From Paragyromitra xinjiangensis (lineage: Eukaryota; Ascomycota; Pezizomycetes; Pezizales; Discinaceae): a DNA stretch of 64,000 nucleotides. Under the pieces are notes generated by a model. The model was not told the origin of the DNA. It did no database searches and was given only the letters and a program-made list of their open reading frames with translations. A program made the position numbers and the translations under genes. Shown in pieces: positions 1 through 10,785 of the stretch. The DNA lies in NCBI GenBank assembly GCA_038503065.1, contig JBCAMK010000004.1, forward strand, positions 2,183,001 to 2,247,000. The letters run 5' to 3'. Position 1 is the stretch's first letter, and each line of letters begins with the position of its first letter.

Positions 1-1
1 T

Positions 2-1098
2 GGCACTGTGACTTCAGTGACTTGGCGATCCCGCACAGCACCTGTGGAAAACGCGGAGATTTCAGTTGCTTTAGCCAATTCACAGGCTAAGGAGAACGCG
101 TACTACTCTAAGCAGGAGGAAAATGCTGCCTCTACAGAGGCGTTTGACGATGTGTTGGCTGCGTGGCAGGATGCGGTGGATGTGACGAAGAAGGCCATTG
201 ATGATTTGAAAACGGAGGGTGTTGGGATGCAAGATCAGAAGATGCAATATTTACAGATGACCTGGACGGTAGTAAATTATTCTCTGATATGCTGGCGGGT
301 AGGGAGGAATAGGGTTATGATCCAAGGGATTGCACAGGGTGGGAAGAAGGGGAAGAAAGCTGGTGATGAAATAAAGATCAAGAAGCTAGGACACCTGAAA
401 GAGGAGGTAGTCCTCTATGATGCAATCCTACAGGTACGTTTCATCCAACTTTCGCCTACTCGCTTTTCTATAGAGCTCGATATTGACAACCTTCCCATCA
501 GTCCCTAGAGCAAGTTTATGATCTTCCTGGTATTGCTGCCGACGAAGACCTCACCCGTGAGCTTGACTCCAAAAAATCCTACTTTGCCGCCTCTAAATGT
601 GCCCTCATTGCACACTCCCACGCCCTCCTCTCTAACCGCCGTAATGCCCTTGCCCTCTACGCCCGTGCTCTATCATACGTCTCAACCCCTCACGTCACAT
701 CCCCCTCCACTCCTTCCCAGCGTGGCCTTGAAATCACCGCCGACATCGCTTCCGAGCTGCGGGCCCGCCTTGAGGGCGAGGTTGCGCGTTATAGAGCTTT
801 AGTTGAAATGGATAACATTGCGGCAAAAACAGCATCAAAAGGTGGGCAAGGTGGCGTGTTACTAGAGAGGCTAGACCAGTATCCCGAAGGAAAGGATCTA
901 GACTTAAAGGAAGGGATTGTACAGTGGCCGCCGAAGGTGAGCCCGGTACCAGTTAAGCCCGTGTTTCTAGATGTGGCGTGGAATTTCGTGGAGTATCCAG
1001 GGGATGGGGGGCCGAGGGTGGTTATTGAGACAAAAGAGAAAGAGAAAGAGGAGACGCAGAAGAAAGGAGGGTTTTTGGGGAGTTTGTGGGGGAGGTAG
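2..1098 (+). CDS. SRP68: Signal recognition particle subunit SRP68 (3' part, 5' end outside window)
   Basis: SRP68 binds SRP RNA and SRP72 in the signal recognition particle, which delivers ribosomes to the ER. The frame is open to the left edge, so the start lies outside; the GTG near position 8 is not a start. Exons are 2..433 and 511..1098. The intron 434..510 (GTACGT...AG) joins in phase 0 as DAILQ/QVYDLPG. Visible family marks are the motif WRSRTAPVENAEISVAL near the edge, the basic KKGKKAGDEIKIKK loop, a helical middle part, and the late KPVFLDVAWNFVEYP block followed by the short C-terminal GSLWGR. The remaining 340 residues are about half of a fungal SRP68. It converges on PRI1. Identification is from the C-terminal block and overall order. 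Confidence 0.88.
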
Positions 1099-1930
1099 TG
1101 AGTGGTGTTTGGACTGTTTATCATTTGCGTGTGGGGGGTTGTATCATACCTATAAAATCTATCAAAAGTTATTGTGAGCAGTCAACCATCGTCCTCGTTT
1201 TTGTAGGGGTATATTACCATTCCCAGGTGTTATACAGTACCTAGACAGATATGTTCGTGACGCGGTTCCATGTGACGGAATCCGCTTTGGCACAGCGATT
1301 CAGGGGTTGAAGTTTTAGTTTAAATCGGGAGGAAGGGATAAAAATACCAGCTAAATTTTAATAAATTCCTACAATCTTAGTCACTAAAATGAGATTTTGA
1401 GATTTTTTCTGATGGCTATTGATCTAGCGAATTTTCAAAGTTTAATAAAGGGTGCTTGAATTAATTCCTTCACACTACTCCCTGCCACACATCGTTTCTT
1501 TCCTCCCTCATACCTCTTCCACCCGCCACTAGCATCTGCACTAGGCCCTGGATTGTCGTCCACGCTCTCCTTATCGCCTTTCTGACATTTCTCACCATTC
1601 ATTACCTCCTCAAACTGTTTATCACGAGATATAGGGTGATGTGTAAAGTCAACGCAGAGAGGTTTCAGAGCCGCTCTTGGCTCAGATCACAACATTTCAG
1701 CCGATTCTTTGGGTGTATTGGGCTAGTGGTTTGTTTCCCTCGCAGAATGTGCGGGATGTGCAGGAAGAAGTAGCCGTTATTACACACTACGTGGTCGAAG
1801 GGACTACTTTGAAAATAATCGCAAATACTGTTCGATGTCGATTAATTGAATGTTTGCTTCCTGAGAACACTGATGTGGAATGAGGAATAAAGTATATGGT
1901 ATTATTGAGACAGGAAATGAAAATAATAGC
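1099..1930. other. Intergenic gap between convergent SRP68 and PRI1
   Basis: These 832 bases carry the 3' flanks of two convergent genes. There are T-rich and AATAAA-like stretches near 1370 and 1445. The short frames (for example 1677..1883) have no recognisable protein features. I see no RNA gene or mobile element. Confidence 0.6.
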
Positions 1931-3744
1931 TTAAAACTCCATTGCATTGCCTTTCTCGTACTCTTCTCGTTCCCGCTTAACTCCCATTTCTTCTTTGACG
2001 AGGGCAGCCACAAACCTCCTAAAAAGATCAACATACGGCTTCAGAGATGTCTTCTCATAGTCTATCAAGCTGTCAGTAAGCAGATCTCTCTCACAGGAAT
2101 AGGCGATATTTACCTTGTACTTTCTCATCTCCCCCACTTTTCATCTCCCACGCATCAATCTCTGCTAACAACTCCGTCACCGTCGGCACCGCCATTGGGT
2201 CGAAATTCTCCGGATTTCTACTGTCAATGGGCACACAAACCCTGCCCGTCCCCGGATGTACGCAAAACGGGCTTTTCAGCAAATGGTTCAAATGCTTTGA
2301 TACTTCCACATCCAACCTGGGGTACATATACTCCAGTATCACATCCTGTCTATGTTCCTTCAGAGCCTTTTTACCCTTCTTATCACTAGCCAGCTCTTTT
2401 GACACCCCTAATTCCGCGAGCGCATAGATATCGGCCCATTTCAATTTACTAGGGCGATTGTCTTGACTCTCCCATTTCTTGCGTAAGGCGTCATTGAGTT
2501 CGCGGTCTGGAAGCAACGCTAGGAGTTTTTCGGCTGCCTTGGTGTCACGCCACGGGTCCTGGTCCTGGAGAATATCACTCTCGAAACGGGCTCCGAGAAT
2601 GTCGAGACTTCGACTGTGGAGAGAGGTGGGTTAGGCCTCATCTATTCCCGAGGAGATGGGACAATATAAAGACTTACGAGAGATGCGGGTGTAGAGGTCT
2701 TTTAACGTTGACTTTCTTCCCTGCCTGACTTCCTCCCCTCACAACCTCAAGGTAACTTGCGACTGCCCTACGTTTCGCATCATCCATGACCCGTGCCCTT
2801 TTATCACACACCCAGGCGTGCGCTCCTCTTCGTCCAGAGTAGACCCAGAGGATATGCTTGAACCCGAAATCATCTCTTAGTGCGCTGTCCATGATCCGAA
2901 TCGCAACGGTGATAAACTGCCAGCATTTTATGCAGATATTTGCTTTGTCGCAGCACGTACGGACCTCGTCGTAATCCGTAAGATCGATATCGAAGACGAG
3001 TTCCTTCGAAAGGGGATGGAAAGCAGCTTTGCTAAGGGCTTTCCGATCACGAGGGTTGGCAGAATAGACGGGACCAATCTCGAAACGGGAGGGATTGAGT
3101 CGAATAATTTCCTTTCGGAGGCTTCAATGGGCCGTAGACATTAGCATGGGCTATAATACTAGCGAGGTGGGTGAGCCTTACGTCTCAAAGGTGGGGAAAG
3201 ATTGATAACGGAGGTATGCGTCATTTTGAAGGGTGAATGCGAATTCGCGGTGGCCGAAGTCGTTGGATGGAATTAGGGAGTGGTTGAGCCACTGGAAGAG
3301 AAATCTGAACGGAAAGAGTCGTTTGTAAAATGCCAGCATGACTTCTGGGTCTGACTTATGTGAACTTGGCTTCACCTCGATTGGACTATAAATTTGTTAA
3401 ACCACCGATTCAAGCCTATTATTCAATAAGGGTCACTCATACACTACCCCAATCTCTGGAGCCAGCATATCTGCATCATCATCGTCCAAGAAATCTTCAT
3501 CATCCGTGAATATACCCTCTAATTTGGATTTACTGTTCTCATCCTCCTTTTCATCCTCCTCCTCCTCCTCCTTCTCCTCCTCCTCCTTCATACGAGGCAC
3601 CGATACTGGGTCTGCAGGGTCTGAATGGGGTTCAGGCTTCGGCGATAGAGAATTTTCATCGCCTTCCGACTCCACAGTAGGGGATTGAGGAGCATCAGGG
3701 AGTTCGACATCTTCCTCCGATGAGTTTGTTGAAGAGTGAGGCAT
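1931..3744 (-). CDS. PRI1: DNA primase catalytic (small) subunit, PRI1/PRIM1
   Basis: This is the RNA-primer-synthesising subunit of the DNA polymerase alpha-primase complex in the nucleus. Five exons on the minus strand: 3744..3443, 3385..3182, 3121..2678, 2613..2114 and 2061..1931. Phases join cleanly to give 526 residues. The first 100 residues are an acidic, low-complexity extension with a Glu-rich run. Then follow the family blocks FYKRLFPFRFLFQWLN, HREFAFTLQNDAYLRYQSF, ELVFDIDLTDYDEVR (catalytic D213 and D215), CCDKANICIKCW (zinc-binding) and GFKHILWVYSGRRGAHAWVCD. The C-terminal block DYEKTSLKPYVDLFRRFV matches the family end. The last intron uses the TAG at 2062, because the nearer AG would break the frame. 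Human PRIM1 is about 420 residues; the excess is the acidic N-terminus. Confidence 0.93.
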
Positions 3745-5155
3745 TTCGAATTCGTAGACAACTTATGAGGTCGTGACAATTGATGATAGTGTCGTGGTGG
3801 TTGTTGGAAAACGCGTCGCGCTAGGGGTTGAGACGCGTAAATTGAAACAGCTCCACCCTTGTCTACGAGCACAAACCTAAACGGCTATAAACCTTTCAAA
3901 GACCCTGATACATTATAGAAGCTTTGACAAAATAGTCTTCACATCGATAAGAGGACTAACTGTATGATTAACTACGCCTAAGCAGTGATTCCTCTATGAA
4001 ATCGTTTTAAGATGCTGTAGTGCATGTAATATCAATTAGCCGCAAAATACCTGTCAGCACAAATGACCAAACGACTGAGTTAGGCAAAACCGAGCTTTCC
4101 ATAGGGAGCAAGCACACGGTGAGAATACATGTAGTGATATATTTACTACCTGTATGTTATCGTTGGTAAGCCGGTGCTTGGGGAACATAGAGCTTAATCC
4201 TCTTTTCTTTACTTCGAAGGCTCCGGCCAATTCAGAACTACATGTCATGTAACCAAGGCCTACTGTATTTGGCGCTAGAATCATAAATTTCTCCCCAAGC
4301 TGCCTAACAGCAGAATTCATTCCATTTAGGCTTAGCCGTCGGCGAAAAAATTCGATGCCGCTAGCAGGAAGCTTGGCAAACTCTACTATAAAATAGGGTC
4401 GCCCCTCGCCCTCCTCTTCTCTCTCTATGCGATTTTACTTCATAGGATCATTTCTATAGTAAATCGTCTCATCTGAAACTCTTACCAGAGCCACAGATTA
4501 TTCTCCAACCTGGGGGATGACTTAGATCCTCGACACCCTAGAGTGAAGCCTTTTATACCTCTGCTTCGGCGGTGGTGGTGATGATCTCAACCCAAGGCTC
4601 CGGTTTGCTCGTGAGGGTGGGAGCTGAGGGTGGGTGCCGATGGAGGTCTGACAGGCCCCGTATTCCATCCATTTATTTTCATATGATTTGTAAATTAGTC
4701 TAGTAGAAAATAAAACCTTCTCAATACTACCTTTCTCTCAGCAGTTGTGAGCTACAATACGCCTCGACAGCTCTATCCTGCCTTACACATCCCAAGCAGG
4801 CATTGGCCTTTTGCGGGGCGCGAGACTGTATCTTGCTATCCCTTTCGGAAACATGTCCTCCAGAAATTTCGCTCTCAACCCTCCACGACGGAAATAGCAG
4901 ATGAGAATAGGAGTAAAACAAACTACGAAACCCAGCGAAGCAAAACAAGAAACAAGAAAGACTACGCTCTTCTCCCATCTATATTAGCCTCACACGAAGT
5001 ATATACGAATGAGCAGAAAGGTAGAGAAAGCTCTGTGCACTGATAAAAGGAATTAACATAAATAAGAATTTTGAATATATAGCATTGGGTAGACCAAAAA
5101 TTTCCCACGGCCACCAAGTCTTAAAGCGTGAGAGTGCCCGTAAACTCCTACACAA
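3745..5155. other. Gap between PRI1 start and the F-box gene end
   Basis: This stretch includes the PRI1 promoter. Frames at 4054..4320 (-), 4727..4978 (-) and 4747..5043 (+) are short, overlap on both strands and resemble no family I know. A TATAAAATA string at 4387 is followed by a CT-rich stretch, which looks promoter-like, but no clear ORF follows. Confidence 0.45.
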
Positions 5156-6028
5156 TCAACATGAGTCCCCATCACAATCAGCCTGATCACAAAAAGGACA
5201 TAGTCGTGGACGGTACATGTGTTTCCAAGCAGTGACGATAAAAATATTTGCATAATATTGAAGCGTCAGCATCCTCATTCTCGCGTTAAAATAGTCCTTA
5301 TGCCTCAAGCTGCCAAGCAAATAACCACTCTCTCCACACCCCAACTTCTCACGCATATCCCAATCCGATACCATATCAGAAATCAAGAGAATATCATTAA
5401 TTCCAACGGCATCATGTTTAAGAAACCTACACGCAACTTCTCCTTGGCGTATAAGCTCAAAGGCCTGCGGGAATTCAGGTTCGGTTTTTCTGCGATCATG
5501 ATATCGAAAAACGGCGCGCGTTTGAAGCCAGTTTCGTACGGAACCAACGAGAAAAATCCAGTAACGCAAGACTCCGCGCTCCCAGGCTCCTGAGATCTCT
5601 GAGATTTTCGCGAAGGATTCATGTCCCTGCACCTGAGCGGTCATCTGATCTCTCATATTCTTATCTTCTAGGAGCCGGGCTGCCTCAGGAATTCCTATCT
5701 TTGTTCCACCTTTGAGCACGCCCAATCCAATTTCTTCGGGGTATAGGTCTGAGTCGGGATCGGGGTCGAGATTCGTTCCAAATAGTTTTCGTATATCCCA
5801 TTCACACTCCATCCCACGCTTCGCCTCGTGCTGCAGGACCAGTAGCTGGTAGACGTCATCAAAAAGAATGCCGAACTGGTTCCGTGATATTGCTTCGCAG
5901 ATACCGTATTCGTCAGATCTCCAGAGAATATTGAATTTCTGGTTGCAACGGATAAAAGAATTTAAGGAAGAAAAATCTGGAAGCGATTTCATGACTAGGA
6001 GGATAAGTTCGTAGGGAAGGGAGTTCAT
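5156..6028 (-). CDS. F-box-like protein with Cys-rich C-terminus
   Basis: Single-exon gene of 290 residues. Residues 1-35 (MNSLPYELILLVMKSLPDFSSLNSF and on) read as a degenerate F-box, the segment that docks Skp1 in SCF ubiquitin ligases. The middle is a helical domain of the kind seen in lineage-specific ascomycete F-box proteins, with LYPEEIGLGVL and a conserved-looking WERGVLRYWIFLVG. The last 14 residues (CPFCDQADCDGDSC) carry four Cys within a short span and could bind a metal; this is inferred from spacing only. The protein has no leucine-rich or WD repeats, so the substrate-binding part is unknown. There is no signal peptide. The ATG chosen starts the F-box directly. Confidence 0.7.
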   Translation of the reverse strand: MNSLPYELILLVMKSLPDFSSLNSFIRCNQKFNILWRSDEYGICEAISRNQFGILFDDVYQLLVLQHEAKRGMECEWDIRKLFGTNLDPDPDSDLYPEEIGLGVLKGGTKIGIPEAARLLEDKNMRDQMTAQVQGHESFAKISEISGAWERGVLRYWIFLVGSVRNWLQTRAVFRYHDRRKTEPEFPQAFELIRQGEVACRFLKHDAVGINDILLISDMVSDWDMREKLGCGESGYLLGSLRHKDYFNARMRMLTLQYYANIFIVTAWKHMYRPRLCPFCDQADCDGDSC

Positions 6029-7202
6029 ATTTTGTTTAGTGGACGTGGTGGTAGTACCTTGACGGTGGCTGTGGATTCGAGGTGCGGAAATCGACCTGAA
6101 GAGGTGCTTTCTTAGTTCTAGAAATAGGTTTGAGTGGGTGTTTTATATATATTTCGACCAGCCCTCAAGTAACTAACGGGTGGGAACTAAAAGCTGTTAG
6201 CCTTCAGCGCTAGCTAACATTTAAACTGAACTAGATGATTCGTTACCCAACCAGCTGTAGTACCCCAAATCTTAACGCAATATAGTAGTCCAAGCGCTAG
6301 AAATTATAATGCTGAGTAATAGAGGGATTACTAGTGGTCGTCTAGGTCGTCTTTTTCATAGCAATATCACCCACGTGAGTTGTAGAGTCGGAATAGGGAA
6401 ATCCGCAATTAAATTAGCCAAGCCCTTCGTTCTCTCAGCACCTCGCATTTTCTGACTGCCGATTATGCGCGATCACGGTAATACGTCGTACGACCTATTT
6501 TTCTACCATGTGGCTTGAAGCATTGTACTTGCTGTGGTTTTTATTTTAACATGCAGCACTTCAACCGAGTGATCATTCGTGACGCTTTGTCCAGCAAATC
6601 GAGTGACTATTCATGATTTCCTTCACTTGCTCATTCGATTGTTAATTTTAATCCAGCTTATCTGTTCTGGCAGAGCCCTAACCTCCTGCTTCATATGTTC
6701 CCTGGAGTTGATTCATCATCGTGCCCCTAGTTTACTCGCAATTTTTCTTAATCTTTAGATTAGCCACAATCTAGGGTTTGTGCATACGCACAGCACAATC
6801 AACCCACAAGGAGAGGTAATAATACAAATCATACCGACTTAGGGCACTAGTATTACTTACTAGCCATAGATACCTGATTGATTATGGATTAAATAACCAC
6901 CTCCTCTGATAGTTGTAGATCCGACTTGTCATGTAATCAACAACAGTATATATATACATGTAGGTATTGGGGATGGTACTTAAAAGTGAACATGGTTCGA
7001 TCCCAATTTTAAGCTATCGGTTAGTGGAGAAAATATCATATTCACCGCTACCTATGATATAACTTCATGGTGGACAGATTGAGTGATATCCTGGGTTAGG
7101 TCTCGCTTAGGTAAGGATATATCTCAACCTGTCTTCTCCTCATTTCGTTTGTGTTGTGTTCGCAAGACCATCCATCCTGAAGAGCTAAAGAGCCTAGCGA
7201 TC
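6029..7202. other. AT-rich intergenic region upstream of the lectin gene
   Basis: No coding frame of note. It holds a TATATATACATG string near 6945 and T-rich runs. It serves as 5' flank for both neighbours, which are divergent. A GGTTCGATCCC string near 6990 resembles a tRNA B box but has no A box at the right distance. Confidence 0.5.
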
Positions 7203-8504
7203 ATGGCTACTCCGGATCTCACAGCCCCACCTTATACCCCCGCCCCGTACCTTCTTAACGGCTCACTCTTTACAGCTTCGGAGCTTGCCTCCTACTTCCA
7301 AGGTTTGTTTCTTCTTCCTCTTCAGTTCTATTGCTCACATGTTTTGTACAGATTTCTATTCCAGCCTCGAATACATTTCATGCGCGCCTACATCTGTATT
7401 TGAACGTTTGGTAGCCAATGTATGTAGTTGTGCAAAGCCTAAGGTATCTTCGCATATGCCTAACATAAGGGTCTTCCTTAGTTGAACGGGGCTTTCACCG
7501 CTACCCTCGAACGGGAGCGCCTCAAGCATGCCACCGAGCTTGAAAAGTCCCACGGCGAAAATAAAACCCTTCGATCATCGAATGAGCGCCTTGAGAAGGA
7601 GCTAGCGGAATCGAAAGCGATGGTTCCGGTGACCAACCGAGTGAAAACCTCAGGGATGCTGGGTACTAGTAATCCAGTTATTGGCACCTTTTATACCCAC
7701 GAACTACGGTCGCCGACTCAGTCACGCGCGAAGTGGTCAAGCATCTACTTCGCCAACCCATATTCTTTACCACCAGCGCTACCTCTGGGATTCAATAAGC
7801 TGGATATTGGGAACAACGACAATATCAACATGAATGCATACCCTAATAATATTCAAAAGGATCACTTCGATATTCATATCGACAGTGGAAGCAGTGCAAC
7901 ATTGAATGGCATTGGTTGCACATGGTTAGAAATAGATAGGGATGATCTAGACTTCCAATTCGGAAAGTTCAACACCAGGGACGATCACCCTACGTCCAAA
8001 CCACAGGAATGCACTTCATGTGTGATCACTTTCCCACGTGCATACTCCGTACCGCCAAGGGTGGTGGTATGGCTATCTGCATTCGATATGAGCCGCGAAA
8101 AGATATGGCGCCTGCACACTTATACAAGCAACATTACCGCAACCGAATTCGAAATCCATATCGATAGTTGGAGCGATACAATACTATACTCTGCTACGGC
8201 CTCATGGTTAGCTCACTCAAAGAGTAATTCAAATGTATCCAGTGGTAGTTTCAACACTTGGGATGTGAGGCCGTGGGATCCTCCCTTGCTTCATACTAGT
8301 GGATATGTGAATTTCGATAACGCTTTTGCTGCCCCTCCCCAAGTTATGCTAGTGATAAAGAGGATTGAGATCGATAATAGACATGTTTTGCGCCTCAAAG
8401 TTGAAGCTTCAGATATCAGTACTGCTGGGATGATCTGGCATCTTGATGGCTGGTCAGATACTACCGTGTATAGTGCAGAGGCTTCTTATATCGCTTTGGG
8501 CTAG
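7203..8504 (+). CDS. H-type lectin domain protein with N-terminal coiled coil
   Basis: Three exons (7203..7302, 7352..7419, 7482..8504) give 396 residues. The N-terminal 55 residues are followed by a heptad-rich coiled coil (ERERLKHATELEKSHGENKTLRSS region, about residues 62-100). The rest has three related segments of about 80-90 residues. Each contains a PPRVVVWLSAFD- or PPQVMLVIKRIE-type strand and ends in a WSDT.hYSA.ASW motif, as in the H-type lectin family (Helix pomatia agglutinin-like, GalNAc-binding). There is no signal peptide, as is usual for cytoplasmic fungal lectins. The coiled coil may serve oligomerisation, as such lectins work as trimers or hexamers (inference). Exon 1 and 2 are short, but both junctions keep frame with GT-AG ends. 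Confidence 0.82.
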
Positions 8505-9129
8505 CTTCAGTCGTGTGGAGTTTATTTTTTAGGTTAATTTCTTATCTTGGGTGTGAAGATTTATTGGGATAAGATATGACGAGGCAGAAGAACTGAGTCT
8601 AAAGGGATCACTTTCAGGGCGTTTGTTTGTGCTTAGCACTTTAGTTCAAGTTATAGGCAAAAGAACTACCTTAGACCCTCTATACGTAGGGGATTAAGTC
8701 CACAGCACAGTAGGCAATTGCGCAAAAGAATTCCCACCGTTGATTAAAATCGTTCCCACACTTCCTCTTCCCGTAACAACAAACTGTCAAAAAGGAAGTG
8801 AGAGTACTAACAGCCGACAAGGCCAACCAAACTCATAAATGACTCTTGAGTACTTCTATAGCCTTCTCCCACTTTTAAGGGCTAAAGATGACTCGAATCC
8901 CGATCCGGAAGACATAATGCTTGGAAGGCTACGCTACTGCACGCTCTGACTGAATTGTCATGGTATTTCTTAGAGGCGGTAGCCTGGCTAAGTGTTTTCG
9001 GTATGTGGAACCTATCAGACCTGCATGCGGCTCTGGACGGGTGATAAATACAAGTATATCCTAACCTCACCTCATACAGCAGAATCCTTCGATAATTCCT
9101 TTTCTATAATTTCCGTTCCCCCCTCAATC
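8505..9129. other. Intergenic gap, lectin to ankyrin gene
   Basis: 3' flank of the lectin gene and promoter of the ankyrin gene. An open frame runs into the ankyrin ORF from 8992, but the natural start is the F-box Met at 9130. Nothing else is seen. Confidence 0.5.
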
Positions 9130-10785
9130 ATGCCATTTCTTAACTTCCCGAACGAGATAATCCTCATAATCGCTGAAGACCTTTCTCCAAAGCACCTTAA
9201 TGCCTTCTCTAAAACCTCCCGTCGTCTCAACAATCTCTTAACCCCGCTTCTATCCTCCATAATCTCCAACCACAAAGACCCACTTCTACTCTGGGCTTCT
9301 CAACGAGGTTACGACTCACTGGTCGATATAGTGCTCGAGAAGGGTGCAGATGTCACAACCAAAGACTCATACCGACAGCAAGCCCTCCATTGGGCTGCAA
9401 TCGAAGGCCATGAGTCTATTGTCCGCGTACTTCTCGAAAACGGCGCCGAAATCGATGCCCCAGGATATCAACAAAAGACAGCACTACATCGCGCTGCGGA
9501 TCGGGGCCATATAGAGATTCTTCAGCTCCTACTTGATAGGGGTGCTGATATCGCCGCGATAGATAACTATGGGGATACTGCGCTTCACTGGGCATCATTA
9601 AATGGACAAGAAGCAGCTGTCAAGCTGCTATTAGAGAATGGCGCCGATGTCACTGTTACCGACCAAAACTCCCGGGAACCTCTAGATATGGCTGCAATGG
9701 GTGGGCACGAATCCATCATACGATTGCTCCTAGAAAATGGTGCAATAATCACCCCCAATGATAACGACAGTGATGGTCCAACAACGGCGTTACACCGCGC
9801 AGCATCAGGCGGGCACACAGAGACACTTACGCTCTTGGTGTCGAGAGGCGCCCATATTTCTGCCCGCGACAGCGCTGGTGAGACGCCACTCCATTGCGCA
9901 GTAGCGCACGGACATTCTTCAGCCACAGCACTGCTTCTAGAGAAAGGCAGCGATCTCACTGCATGGAACCACTCGGGCTTTACCGCACTCGATATTGCGG
10001 CAGGGCGCGGACATGAAGAACTCGTCAAGTTACTACTTGATCACGGCGCTCCATTCGCCAATGATATATTACGTGACGACACAGGGCATAGACTTCTTCA
10101 CCAAGCTGCATCTAAAGGACGCAAGACACTCATTACTCTCTTGCTCGAAAGAGGTATCGATGTTGACGCACGCGACTCGCATGGCCGTAACGCATTGTTC
10201 CATGCTGCAAAAGGCGGGCATGGATTGACAGCCTCTCTACTTATTGCAAACGGTGCAGATGTTAATGCTACCGACAACACGGGTGATACAGCACTCTATA
10301 GGGCTGCTGTTGGTGGATACAAACCGGCTGCGAAAATTCTTATCGAGGCAGGCGCTGATGTCAGCGCTGTTTGCACGGAAGACGGGGACACGCCGCTACA
10401 TGGGGCGGTGAGGCGCGGGAGCTCGGAGGTGGTGAAGTTGCTATTAGAGAAGGGCGCTGATGTTAACGCGCGGGATAAGAACGGAAAGAGCGTGCTACAC
10501 AAAGCGGTGTGGACTGTGTCGAGTACACTGGTGAATTTACTACTAGATAGAGGAGCAGATGTGACAGCGATGGACAACGAGGGTAGATCAGTATTACATG
10601 ATGCGTTGATCACACCGGCAAATATGAGGAGGCGGGAAGCGGTGGTAGGTGTTCTGGTGGAGAGGGGAGTAAATGTAGGGGTGAGGGATAAGAGTGGGAG
10701 TACAGCTTTAGATCTAGCGGTGTCTGTAGGGTTAGAATCGATAGTGAGGATCTTGTTGAGGGCTCCGAGCGGCTGGGTATCGTAA
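9130..10785 (+). CDS. F-box and ankyrin-repeat protein (15 repeats)
   Basis: Single exon, 551 residues. Residues 1-45 (MPFLNFPNEIILIIAEDLSPKHLNAF and on) are an F-box. From about residue 55 to the end there are some 15 ankyrin repeats with the usual TALHWAA..GHE.hV.LLLE.GADV pattern. The ATG at 9130 is preferred because it begins the F-box; an upstream extension in the same frame has no domain. F-box/ankyrin proteins are thought to act as adaptors of SCF ubiquitin ligases, with the repeats holding the substrate. The actual target is unknown. Two relatives lie in this window (44238..45290 and 49135..49554), which suggests a family expanded in this genome. Confidence 0.85.
   Translation: MPFLNFPNEIILIIAEDLSPKHLNAFSKTSRRLNNLLTPLLSSIISNHKDPLLLWASQRGYDSLVDIVLEKGADVTTKDSYRQQALHWAAIEGHESIVRVLLENGAEIDAPGYQQKTALHRAADRGHIEILQLLLDRGADIAAIDNYGDTALHWASLNGQEAAVKLLLENGADVTVTDQNSREPLDMAAMGGHESIIRLLLENGAIITPNDNDSDGPTTALHRAASGGHTETLTLLVSRGAHISARDSAGETPLHCAVAHGHSSATALLLEKGSDLTAWNHSGFTALDIAAGRGHEELVKLLLDHGAPFANDILRDDTGHRLLHQAASKGRKTLITLLLERGIDVDARDSHGRNALFHAAKGGHGLTASLLIANGADVNATDNTGDTALYRAAVGGYKPAAKILIEAGADVSAVCTEDGDTPLHGAVRRGSSEVVKLLLEKGADVNARDKNGKSVLHKAVWTVSSTLVNLLLDRGADVTAMDNEGRSVLHDALITPANMRRREAVVGVLVERGVNVGVRDKSGSTALDLAVSVGLESIVRILLRAPSGWVS

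Noticed and set aside
3506..3688. Ser-rich plus-strand frame
   Set aside because: Antisense shadow of the Glu-rich N-terminus of PRI1.
6985..7000. GGTTCGATCCC resembling a tRNA B box
   Set aside because: No A box at the right distance and no cloverleaf.
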